DNA of 64,000 nt from Streptomyces olivochromogenes (lineage in GTDB: Bacteria; Actinomycetota; Actinomycetes; Streptomycetales; Streptomycetaceae), in assembly GCF_001514115.1 (NCBI RefSeq), contig NZ_KQ948451.1:231308-295307 (forward strand). Direction: 5' to 3'. Made by a program: the position numbers and the translations under genes. Every line of letters starts with the position of its first letter. Position 1 is the first letter of the stretch. The notes below the pieces were generated by a model that ran no database searches, had not been told where the DNA came from, and worked only from the letters and a program-made list of their open reading frames with translations. Positions 25,783-32,867 of this stretch are shown here, piece by piece.

Positions 25783-25827
25783 GGCTTGAAGGGTTTGAAC
25801 GGCTTGAAGGGCTTGAGTGGCGTGCAA
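25783..25827. repeat. Five tandem 9-bp imperfect repeats
   Basis: The unit GGCTTGAAG is repeated head to tail as GGCTTGAAG, GGTTTGAAC, GGCTTGAAG, GGCTTGAGT and GGCGTGCAA, between the divergent small gene and the PHP gene. It sits in the likely promoter region, 31 bp upstream of the chosen PHP start. Confidence 0.75.
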
Positions 25828-25857
25828 GGGGTGAGGAGCTCACGGAAGGCGGTGCCG

Positions 25858-26895
25858 ATGGATCCCGTCGAGGCCCTGGACCGGATCGCGTTCCTGCTGG
25901 AGCGCACCCAGGCCCCCACCTATCGCGTACGGGCCTTCCGCACCGCGCAGGCCGTGCTGGCCGCGCTGCCCGCCGGGGAGGTCGACAGACGCGTCGCCGC
26001 CGGAACCCTGGAGTCGCTGAAGGGCATCGGGCCGAAGACGGCGCAGGTCGTGCGCGAGGCGGTGGCCGGTCGGCTGCCCGGCTATCTCGAGACGCTGGAA
26101 CAGGAGGCCGCGGGACCCCTCGCCGAGGGCGGCGAACGGCTGCGGGCGCTGCTGCGCGGCGACTGTCATCTGCACTCCGACTGGTCGGACGGCGGCAGCC
26201 CGATCGAGGCGATGGGCCGGACCGCCGCGCGCCTCGGGCACGAGTGGGCGGTGCTCACGGACCACTCGCCGCGGCTGACCGTGGCGCGCGGCCTGTCCCC
26301 CGAGCGGCTGCGCGAGCAGTTGGCGGTGGTGGCGGAGCTCAACCGCCGGTGGGCCCCCTTCCGGCTGCTCACCGGCATCGAGTGCGACATCCTCGACGAC
26401 GGGTCGCTCGACCAGGAGCCGGAGTTGCTGGAGTCGCTGGACGTCGTGGTGGTGTCGGTGCACTCCAAGCTGCGCATGGACGCCAGGTCGATGACCCGCC
26501 GTATGGTCGCCGCCGTACGCGATCCGCTCGCGGACGTGCTCGGGCACTGCACGGGCCGGCTGCTCACCGAGCGGCGGCGGCCCGAGTCGGAGTTCGACGC
26601 GGACGCGGTCTTCGCCGCCTGCGCGGAGTCCGGTACCGCCGTGGAGATCAACTGCCGCCCGGAACGGCTCGACCCACCGCGCCGGCTTCTGCGCCGGGCG
26701 CTCGACGCGGGCGTGCTCTTCTCGATCGACACCGACGCGCACGCTCCTGGCCAACTCGACTGGCAGATCCACGGCTGCGCGCGGGCCGAGGAGTGCGGGG
26801 TGCCCGCCGAGCGCGTGATCACCACCTGGAGCGAGGACGAGCTGCTGGCCTGGACCCGGTCGCGGACGGCACCGACCCGTGTCGCCGGCACCTGA
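25858..26895 (+). CDS. HhH and PHP-domain phosphoesterase (PolX C-terminal-like)
   Basis: 345 residues. The N-terminal helix-hairpin-helix region (LESLKGIGPKTAQVVREAV at about 55-73) suggests DNA contact. A PHP domain follows with the metal-binding motifs DCHLHSDWSD (His104, His106), LTDHS, GIECDIL, VVSVHSK, GHCTGR and DTDAHAP. The arrangement resembles the non-polymerase parts of PolX, so it may act on DNA ends or as a histidinol-phosphatase-like phosphoesterase. ATG 25858 has GAAGG upstream; ATG 25786 would translate the 9-bp repeats and is less likely. Confidence 0.85.
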   Translation: MDPVEALDRIAFLLERTQAPTYRVRAFRTAQAVLAALPAGEVDRRVAAGTLESLKGIGPKTAQVVREAVAGRLPGYLETLEQEAAGPLAEGGERLRALLRGDCHLHSDWSDGGSPIEAMGRTAARLGHEWAVLTDHSPRLTVARGLSPERLREQLAVVAELNRRWAPFRLLTGIECDILDDGSLDQEPELLESLDVVVVSVHSKLRMDARSMTRRMVAAVRDPLADVLGHCTGRLLTERRRPESEFDADAVFAACAESGTAVEINCRPERLDPPRRLLRRALDAGVLFSIDTDAHAPGQLDWQIHGCARAEECGVPAERVITTWSEDELLAWTRSRTAPTRVAGT

Positions 26896-27051
26896 CGGGC
26901 GTACGCTGGAACGCGAGAGCAAACCCGAGAACCCGAGCCCGAGCGCCCGGACGCGTGAAGCCGTACGGCGAGAGACGTGAGTCGTAGGGCGACCCGAGAA
27001 CCGTCCGCCCCTCTTGCCCCCTCCGGGTGACGCAGATCACCGCGCCTGCCC

Positions 27052-27081
27052 TGGTCACGCGGGAACACCCATCGGTAGTTC
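27052..27081 (+). promoter_or_regulatory. Candidate promoter of the structured RNA
   Basis: TGGTCA (27052-27057) and TAGTTC (27076-27081), 18 bases apart, resemble HrdB -35 and -10 boxes. They would start transcription near 27088, 9 bases before the closing stem of the RNA. Confidence 0.4.
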
Positions 27082-27087
27082 CCCGTT

Positions 27088-27251
27088 AAACCAACCGTGG
27101 GTGCGGATGGGACGGTGTCCCCGGGCCTCACCTTTTGCCCACAGGGACGATCGTTCGGCTGAAGCCCTGTGGAGCCTCTCGCCGAGAGGTGACCGCCATC
27201 CGTGCCCACCACAGACGGCCCCGACCGAGATTCCCCCGTCCGGTCGGGGCC
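27088..27251 (+). ncRNA. ssrS: Structured RNA, candidate 6S RNA
   Basis: A long rod can be folded by eye. The 14-nt strand 27097-27110 pairs completely with 27196-27209 (two G-U pairs). Inside, TCACCT (27128-27133) pairs with AGGTGA (27187-27192), and CCACAGGG (27139-27146) pairs perfectly with CCCTGTGG (27165-27172) below a terminal loop. An unpaired purine/pyrimidine-rich bubble lies between the outer and middle stems. A rod with a central bubble is the hallmark of 6S RNA, which binds RNA polymerase. As I recall, the Streptomyces coelicolor 6S RNA gene (scr3559) lies next to an oxidoreductase gene, as here. An intrinsic terminator ends the unit. No open frame explains these pairings. Confidence 0.6.
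27217..27251 (+). terminator. Intrinsic terminator of the RNA gene
   Basis: GGCCCCGACCG (27217-27227) and CGGTCGGGGCC (27241-27251) form a perfect 11-bp stem, followed by CTTTCC. It is the strongest rho-independent-like signal in this part of the window. Confidence 0.85.
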
Positions 27252-27356
27252 TTTCCATGCCTGGCCCCCTGCACGGCCCCCGGCCATGTCCTGCCCCCGC
27301 CGCGGGCGGCGGTCTCCGCTTGACTTCGAGTGCTCTCCAATCCGTAGCGTCGGGAC

Positions 27357-28316
27357 ATGACCACTGCACAGCACAAGATCGGCTCGGGGTTCGGCGCCCA
27401 CAGCACCGCCGACGACGTCCTCCAGGGCGTCGACCTGACAGGGAAGCTCGCGATCGTCACCGGCGGGTACTCGGGGCTCGGCCTGGAGACCACCCGCGCG
27501 CTCACCAAGGCGGGCGCCCACGTCGTCGTGCCGGCGCGCCGCCCGGACGTGGCCCGGGAGGCGGTGGAGGGCATCGAGGGGGTCGAGGTGGACGAGCTCG
27601 ACCTCGGCGACCTCGACAGCGTCCGCGCCTTCGCCGAACGCTTCCTCGCCTCCGGCCGCACCATCGACATCGTCATCGACAACGCCGGGATCATGGCCTG
27701 CCCGGAGACCCGCGTCGGTCCCGGCTGGGAGGCCCAGTTCGCGACCAACCATCTCGGCCACTTCGCGCTCGTGAACCGTCTGTGGCCCGCGATCGAGCCG
27801 GGCGGCGCGCGGGTCGTGTCCGTCTCCTCGGGCGGTCACCACAACTCGGGGATCCGCTGGGACGACGTGCACTGGCGCACCGGCTACGACAAGTGGGAGG
27901 CGTACGGACAGGCGAAGACCGCGAACATCCTGTTCGCCGTCCACCTCGACCGGCTCGGCCGGGACTCCGGCGTCCGGGCCTTCGCCCTCCACCCCGGCGG
28001 CATTCTCACCCCGCTGCAGCGCCACCTCGCCAAGGAGGAGATGGTGGAGCGCGGCTGGATCGACGAGGACGGCAACCCGCTGAACCCGTCCGGCTTCAAA
28101 TCGCCCCAGGAGGGTGCGGCGACCCAGGTGTGGGCCGCGACCTCACCCCAGCTGGCCGGCCTGGGCGGGGTGTACTGCGAGGACTGTGACATCGCCGAGG
28201 TCGCTCCGGCGGACGGCGAGCGGACCGGCGTACGCGACTACGCGATCGACCCCGAGCAGGCCGCGCGGCTGTGGACGCTGTCGGCGGAGCTGACCGGGGT
28301 GAACGCGTTCGCGTGA
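27357..28316 (+). CDS. Short-chain dehydrogenase/reductase
   Basis: 319 residues. The SDR cofactor motif LAIVTGGYSGLGLET is at about 31-45, NAGIM at about 110, the catalytic Ser in VVSVSSGG, and YGQAK with Tyr183 and Lys187. It resembles retinol-dehydrogenase/WWOX-like oxidoreductases. The substrate is unknown. The ATG at 27357 lies about 105 bp after the RNA terminator. The gene converges on an alpha/beta hydrolase gene with only 13 bp between stop codons. Confidence 0.9.
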   Translation: MTTAQHKIGSGFGAHSTADDVLQGVDLTGKLAIVTGGYSGLGLETTRALTKAGAHVVVPARRPDVAREAVEGIEGVEVDELDLGDLDSVRAFAERFLASGRTIDIVIDNAGIMACPETRVGPGWEAQFATNHLGHFALVNRLWPAIEPGGARVVSVSSGGHHNSGIRWDDVHWRTGYDKWEAYGQAKTANILFAVHLDRLGRDSGVRAFALHPGGILTPLQRHLAKEEMVERGWIDEDGNPLNPSGFKSPQEGAATQVWAATSPQLAGLGGVYCEDCDIAEVAPADGERTGVRDYAIDPEQAARLWTLSAELTGVNAFA

Positions 28317-28332
28317 CGCGCCCGGGGCGTCA
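28314..28332. terminator. Compact hairpin built from two convergent stop codons
   Basis: TGACGC (28314-28319) pairs with GCGTCA (28327-28332) around GCCCGGG. The TGA of the SDR gene and the reversed TGA of the hydrolase gene form the two ends of the stem, so one short hairpin could serve both genes. Confidence 0.4.
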
Positions 28333-29163
28333 GTCGCGGGCCATGAACTCCCGCAGATCCGCGAGGAGTCGTTCCGCGTGCGTGGCGAAGAGGCCGTGGC
28401 CCGCGTTCTCGTAGACCTTGAGTGTGCCGTTGGGGAGCAGTTCGGCCGCCCGGCGGCCGGTCAGGTCCAGCGGCGCCGAGGTGTCGTGGGTGCCGTGGAC
28501 GACCAGCGCGGGCAGGTCGAGCTTGGCCAGTTCGGGGGCGACGTTCAGGGTGGCCGCGAGGTCTCCCAACGCCGCCCCGCCGCGCGCGGTGGCGCCGTGA
28601 CAGCGGTTGATCATGGACTGCACATAGGCCGGGGAGAGTTCGTTCCCGGGGAGGTCGAGGGCGAAGAACGAGCGGGCCCCGTCCACGAAGAAGGCTGCCC
28701 GGTCGCGGCGGAAGACCTCGTTGCCGGCCTCGACGGCGCCCGGGTCGATGCCCTCCGGATGGTCCGCGGACCGTACGGCCCCGGGCGCCATGCCCGCGAC
28801 GAGTGCCACCCTCGCCACCCGCTCGACGCCGTGCCGGGTCAGACAACGTACGACTTCCGCGGTCCCGATGGAGTGCCCGACCAGTGTCACCCCGGACAGG
28901 TCGAGGTGGCGCAGCAGCCCGTCGACGTCGTCGGCCAGAGTGTCGAGGTCGAACCCGCCCCACACGTCGTCGGACCGGCCGTGGCCGCGCCGGTCGAAGC
29001 CGACGCACCGGTAGCCCTCCGTGGCGAGCGGCAGCATCTGGTACTCCCACATCTCCGTCCCGAAGTAGGCGCTGTTGACGAACACGACGATCTGTCCGGT
29101 GGCGGGACCGTAGTCGACGAAGTGCAGTCGGGTGCCATCGACGGGGCTCTCGAAGTACGGCAT
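28330..29163 (-). CDS. Alpha/beta hydrolase
   Basis: 277 residues. The oxyanion strand, nucleophile elbow VGHSIGT, acid strand VVHGTHDTSAP and catalytic His in ENAGHGLFATH are all in order. It is close to non-heme chloroperoxidase/esterase-type hydrolases (N-terminal DGTRLHFVDYGPATGQ). The substrate is unknown. ATG 29163 has a purine-rich GGAGG nearby. Confidence 0.88.
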   Translation of the reverse strand: MPYFESPVDGTRLHFVDYGPATGQIVVFVNSAYFGTEMWEYQMLPLATEGYRCVGFDRRGHGRSDDVWGGFDLDTLADDVDGLLRHLDLSGVTLVGHSIGTAEVVRCLTRHGVERVARVALVAGMAPGAVRSADHPEGIDPGAVEAGNEVFRRDRAAFFVDGARSFFALDLPGNELSPAYVQSMINRCHGATARGGAALGDLAATLNVAPELAKLDLPALVVHGTHDTSAPLDLTGRRAAELLPNGTLKVYENAGHGLFATHAERLLADLREFMARD

Positions 29164-29414
29164 GGGAAACCTCCCGGAATCCGGTGGCGGGACGAGTGGG
29201 TACGTCCTTCATGGTTCCGGAGGGCCTGGGCGGGGTCGATTACCCCCGAGGTCATGTCCGAGTGTGCGAGGGCCTGGCCGGCGCCGCGGTGGCCGAGGCC
29301 CGGGGCGTGGCCTTCGGCAGCGTACGGGCCGGAAGGCACTGCCGGGCACAGCGGAGTGCAACGCCCGGCCATGGCCGGACAGTTGCCGGGCCGCCCGCGC
29401 CCCCGACCTCGTGG

Positions 29415-29780
29415 TCAGCTCGGTCGGCCGATGGCCCGCAACGGGCACCCGGTGTCGACGCGTGTGGCGAGTTCGGCTCGCAGGGTGGCGAGTTCGGCCA
29501 TCCGGGCGTCGATGACCTGGATCTTCTGCTCGAACAGCACAGACAGCGCCTGCGCGGAGTCCGGCGCCTCCCGCAACTCCTCACCGTGCCGCGCGATCTC
29601 CGCGAGAGAGAATCCCAGCGTCTGCGCGGTGCGGACGTAGTGCAACCAGGGCACCGCCTCGGGCGGGAAGTCGCGATAGCCGTTGGCCAGCCGCCGACCC
29701 GTGACGAGGCCCACCTTCTCGTAGAACCGAATGGTGTCTCTGCTCATACCCGCCTGCGCGGCGAGCTCTCCGATACGCAT
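29415..29780 (-). CDS. MerR-family transcriptional regulator
   Basis: 121 residues. The MerR helix-turn-helix reads MRIGELAAQAGMSRDTIRFYEKVGL, followed by the winged part and a C-terminal dimerisation helix. There is no metal-binding Cys cluster apart from a single Cys in DTGCPLRA, so it is not an obvious metal sensor. ATG 29780 has GGAGGG upstream. The divergent promoter at 29803-29834 has the long spacer typical for MerR activation, so the regulator probably controls the membrane-protein gene at 29872 and itself. Confidence 0.88.
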   Translation of the reverse strand: MRIGELAAQAGMSRDTIRFYEKVGLVTGRRLANGYRDFPPEAVPWLHYVRTAQTLGFSLAEIARHGEELREAPDSAQALSVLFEQKIQVIDARMAELATLRAELATRVDTGCPLRAIGRPS

Positions 29781-29802
29781 GTCCCTCCATCGGACGGTGG
29801 GC

Positions 29803-29834
29803 TTGACCTTGGACCGTACTCCACTGTTTAGCGT
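29803..29834 (+). promoter_or_regulatory. MerR-type promoter with 19-20 bp spacer
   Basis: TTGACC (29803-29808) and TTAGCG/TAGCGT (29828-29834) are separated by 19-20 bases instead of 17. The spacer holds the partly symmetric TTGGACCGTACTCCA, as in operators of MerR activators. It lies between the merR-like gene and the membrane-protein gene. Confidence 0.65.
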
Positions 29835-29871
29835 GAGGCGTCGCTGTCCCAAGACCAGTTGGAGCCTCATC

Positions 29872-30375
29872 GTGATCCGGACTCTCGCCCCCGAACGCCC
29901 CGCCTACCTGCGCGCCGTACGGGCAAGCGCCTGGTACGACCTCGTCGTCACCGCGGGCTTCGCGACGCCGTGGACGTACGCGCTGGTGCACGATGCGCTG
30001 TCGTCGTCGGGCAACGCACTCGGGCTGGGAGCCCTGCCCGAACTCGACCCGGTGCAGACCCTGTACGCGAATCTGATGGGCTCGGTCGTGGTGGTCTGGG
30101 CCGTCCTGCGCATCGTCCGGCCGCTTCCGGTGCACGGACTGCTCGACGGCATCGCGCGCACGCTGTTCGCGGCGTGGCAGGCGTACGCGCTGGCCCACGG
30201 TGCCATGCGACTGCTTTGGCTGTTCTTCGGCGTCGAGGTGATGTTCGGCCTCGTCCAGCTGGTGCCGTGGGGGCGAAACCGGAACATGCCATGGTGGCGA
30301 AACCGGAACACGAACCCGTTGGACACCGAGGCCGGCCCGGCCGTCGGGCATCCACTCCCCACGGAGGGCCGGTGA
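29872..30375 (+). CDS. Membrane protein of unknown function
   Basis: 167 residues with about three to four hydrophobic segments (YDLVVTAGFATPWTYALVH, LMGSVVVVWAVLRIV, MRLLWLFFGVEVMFGLVQLV). The C-terminus has a duplicated RNRN segment (GRNRNMPWW, RNRNTNP) that reflects a short DNA duplication near 30273-30312. GTG 29872 has GGAG at good spacing. It is the likely target of the divergent MerR protein. I do not recognise the family. Confidence 0.75.
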   Translation: MIRTLAPERPAYLRAVRASAWYDLVVTAGFATPWTYALVHDALSSSGNALGLGALPELDPVQTLYANLMGSVVVVWAVLRIVRPLPVHGLLDGIARTLFAAWQAYALAHGAMRLLWLFFGVEVMFGLVQLVPWGRNRNMPWWRNRNTNPLDTEAGPAVGHPLPTEGR

Positions 30376-30541
30376 CACCCTGTCGAGGGCCGCTGTGAGC
30401 CGCCGCACCCCGCTGCCTCGACGGCCCGTCGAACGCCGCGAGTACGCCGAGGCGTGCCCGGCCACGTGCCCCGTAGTCCCTCGTCGAGCCGACACCCGTA
30501 CGGCGATACTCCCTACTCGTCATCGCGTCGAAGATCCCGGT

Positions 30542-30991
30542 GTGGCGGGAACGACCCTCGACGCTCCCGCCGCGCTGAAGGTCCCCGACGGCAACCGGCT
30601 CACCGGCGTCTTCTCCGCCGCGGGCGTCCAGACCTACGCCTGCACCGACGGCGTCTGGAAGCTGCTGGAACCCGCCGCCACCCTGTGGGCCAAGAACGAC
30701 CGCTCCCACCGCCCCGTCGCCCTCGACTCCCGCGGCCCCGTCTGGGTGTCCACGGTGGACGGCAGCGCGGTCAACGCCGCCGCCATCGCCAACTCCCCCA
30801 AGACCGGCACCATCCCCGAGCTTCTCCTGCAGTCCACCGCCACTCGCGGCACCGGGGTCTTCGCCGGCGTCTCCTACCTCCAGCGCCTCAACACCCACGG
30901 CGGCGTCGCACCCACCACCGCCTGCACCGGTACCGACCAGATCAGCGTCCGTTACTCCGCCACCTACGCCTTCTACAAGCCCGCCAAGTGA
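30542..30991 (+). CDS. DUF3455 protein lacking its usual signal peptide
   Basis: The region from about GTG 30542 encodes a clear DUF3455 domain of about 149 residues: APAALKVPDGNRLTGVFSAAGVQTYAC at the start, YLQRLNTHGGVAP and SVRYSATYAFYKP at the end. Family members are normally exported with an N-terminal signal peptide, but the open frame upstream (from 30395) is polar and has none. The gene is either truncated at its 5' end or uses an unusual start. A hairpin terminator follows directly at 31008. Confidence 0.65.
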   Translation: MAGTTLDAPAALKVPDGNRLTGVFSAAGVQTYACTDGVWKLLEPAATLWAKNDRSHRPVALDSRGPVWVSTVDGSAVNAAAIANSPKTGTIPELLLQSTATRGTGVFAGVSYLQRLNTHGGVAPTTACTGTDQISVRYSATYAFYKPAK

Positions 30992-31007
30992 TGCGGTAAC
31001 GAGCGAC

Positions 31008-31044
31008 GGCAGGGGTCCTCCGGACGATCTCAAGGGCCCCTGCC
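31008..31044 (+). terminator. Terminator after the DUF3455 gene
   Basis: GGCAGGGGTCC (31008-31018) pairs with GGGCCCCTGCC (31034-31044), 11 bp with one G-U pair. Confidence 0.7.
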
Positions 31045-31263
31045 TTGCCGCGGGCGCTCGTCGCATGCGGATCCGAGCAGGGTGCCCCGGCAGGCGCAGC
31101 GCCGGAAACGGATCTCGACGGCTACGAGGTCAACCCGACACTGACTGCTCCCTCGGCGTCTCGCCGGACGGCGGGGCCAAGGGGCAAAGAGCCGGCTGTC
31201 ATACCGGACGCGATCACCAAGGCGCAGCTGAACAAGCTTGGCTGGCTGACGGATTCCAAGTGA
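31045..31263 (+). other. Possible small ORF or lipoprotein remnant
   Basis: A 72-codon frame from TTG 31045 begins with ALVACGSEQGAPAG, which resembles a lipobox region cut off from its signal peptide. It ends with the helix DAITKAQLNKLGWLTDSK. There is no ribosome binding site because a terminator precedes it. I regard it as a remnant of a lost gene or as chance. Confidence 0.2.
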
Positions 31264-31315
31264 TCGCGGCCGACTCACCGTGCGCGAACGGGCGTCGAGA
31301 ACCCCCGGCTGTGGG

Positions 31316-32698
31316 TCAGTGCGGGGCGCGCTCCTCCAGGGCGGTGCGCCAGGCCGGGGAGCGGCCCTCGCTCACCGGCTCGGCGCGTCGGCCGCCCCGC
31401 GCGAAGAAGTCGGCGAGCGGCAGGATCGCGGCGCCGACGGTGACCGCGTCCGGGCCGAGCCGGCCGAGGTCGATGGAGACGCGCTCGGCCGGGTAACGCA
31501 GGGCGTACGAGGCCGCGTACCGGCGTACGGCGGGCAGAAAGCGGGTGCCGAGCTGGAGGCCCGCCCAGCCGCCGATCAGGATCCGCTCGGGCTGGAAGAG
31601 GTTGATCAGGTCGGACAGGCCCGCGCCCAGGTACTCGGCGGTCTCCTCCAGGACGGCGAGCGCGACGGGGTCGGGCTCGACGCCCTCCTCGGCCGGGTAG
31701 GCCGCGGTGAGCATCGCGGTGAGCGCGGTCTCCTCGTCGGTCTCCTCGGGCGGGCGTCCGCCCTCCTCGCGCCAGCGGTCGAGGAGCGCCTCCGCGCCCG
31801 CGTACGCCTCCAGGCAGCCCAGGGCACCGCACCGGCAGCGGCGCCCCCTGACCCGTACCGTCAGGTGGCCCCACTCCACCGAGCGGCCGTGCTCCACGTC
31901 CTCGGTGACGAGGCAGGCGCCGACGCCCGATCCGAAGAGGACGACGACCGCGTTGCGCGCGCCGCGTCCGGCGCCGAACCACATCTCGGCCTGGCCGAGG
32001 GTCCGGGCGCCGTTGTCCGCGAAGTACGGGACGGTGTCGGGGAGTTGGCAGGCCGAACGGAGCAGGGACTCCAGCGGGACGGCGTCCCAGCCGATCGTCT
32101 GACCGTGCACCACCGCGCCCTCCTCGGGCGTACGGGCGACGATTCCCGGAACGCCGATACCGACGCCGAGCAACCGCTCGGGAGCGATGCCCGCCTCGTC
32201 CAGCACCTCGGCGACGCCGTCCCGGATGTGCCCGACGATGACATCGACGTCGTACTCCCGACGCTTAGACGACGGTCCGCCGCCCAGCGGCGGTCCCTCT
32301 CCCTGAGCCGCTCCCTCGCCGTCCGACGCCCAGTCACCCCCGTACCTCCGCTGCTCCAGCGGCCGTTCCGTGCGGGCGAGTTCGGTGAGGGTCAGGTCGA
32401 AGAGTTCGACGCGGACGCGGGTTTCGCCGACGTCGACGCCGATCATGTGGCCGCTGCCGGGTACGACCCGCAGCAACGTGCGTGGGCGACCGCCGTCGGA
32501 ATCGACGCTTCCGGCCTCCTCGACCAGACCGTCCGCGACGAGTTCGGCGACCACGTTGCTGACGGAACCAGAACTCAGGCCGGTGGCCGGGCCCAGCTCG
32601 AAGCGGCTCATGGGGCCGTCGAAATACAACCGTTGCAACACTGCGGTGCGATTGCCGCGCCGCAGGTCACGCACTGTTCGCCCGTTCCGCACCGCCAT
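31316..32698 (-). CDS. ROK-family transcriptional repressor
   Basis: 460 residues. An N-terminal winged helix comes first (LRRGNRTAVLQRLYFDGPMSRFELGPATGLSSGSVSNVV). A ROK sugar-kinase-like domain follows with MIGVDVGETRVRVELFD, a GIGVPGIV segment and the zinc motif CRCGALGCLEAY. An acidic/Gly-rich insertion of about 30 residues sits near 125-155. It is divergent from the beta-glucoside importer and is probably its sugar-responsive repressor, with operators at 32769-32795. The ATG at 32698 is 170 bp from the binding-protein start. Confidence 0.9.
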   Translation of the reverse strand: MAVRNGRTVRDLRRGNRTAVLQRLYFDGPMSRFELGPATGLSSGSVSNVVAELVADGLVEEAGSVDSDGGRPRTLLRVVPGSGHMIGVDVGETRVRVELFDLTLTELARTERPLEQRRYGGDWASDGEGAAQGEGPPLGGGPSSKRREYDVDVIVGHIRDGVAEVLDEAGIAPERLLGVGIGVPGIVARTPEEGAVVHGQTIGWDAVPLESLLRSACQLPDTVPYFADNGARTLGQAEMWFGAGRGARNAVVVLFGSGVGACLVTEDVEHGRSVEWGHLTVRVRGRRCRCGALGCLEAYAGAEALLDRWREEGGRPPEETDEETALTAMLTAAYPAEEGVEPDPVALAVLEETAEYLGAGLSDLINLFQPERILIGGWAGLQLGTRFLPAVRRYAASYALRYPAERVSIDLGRLGPDAVTVGAAILPLADFFARGGRRAEPVSEGRSPAWRTALEERAPH

Positions 32699-32748
32699 GT
32701 GAGTCCCTCCTGGCCCGCCCGACCTGCAAGATACCCCTGCGCGATCCC

Positions 32749-32795
32749 TTGACGCGACTTTCTTCCGGGTCTTAACTCACGTCCTAAATTAAGAC
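32749..32795 (+). promoter_or_regulatory. Promoter and ROK operator of the beta-glucoside operon
   Basis: TTGACG (32749-32754) and TTAACT (32772-32777), 17 bases apart, look like an HrdB promoter. GTCTTAA (32769-32775) and TTAAGAC (32789-32795) form an inverted repeat over the -10 box. GTCCTAAATTAAGAC (32781-32795) is itself a near-palindrome, so repressor binding would block RNA polymerase. Confidence 0.6.
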
Positions 32796-32867
32796 ATGAG
32801 GGTCGTTCGAGAAGTGAACGCGGGCGCCCCTCATGGCTCTTCCTCCGGGAAAGGGACATACGCAGCC

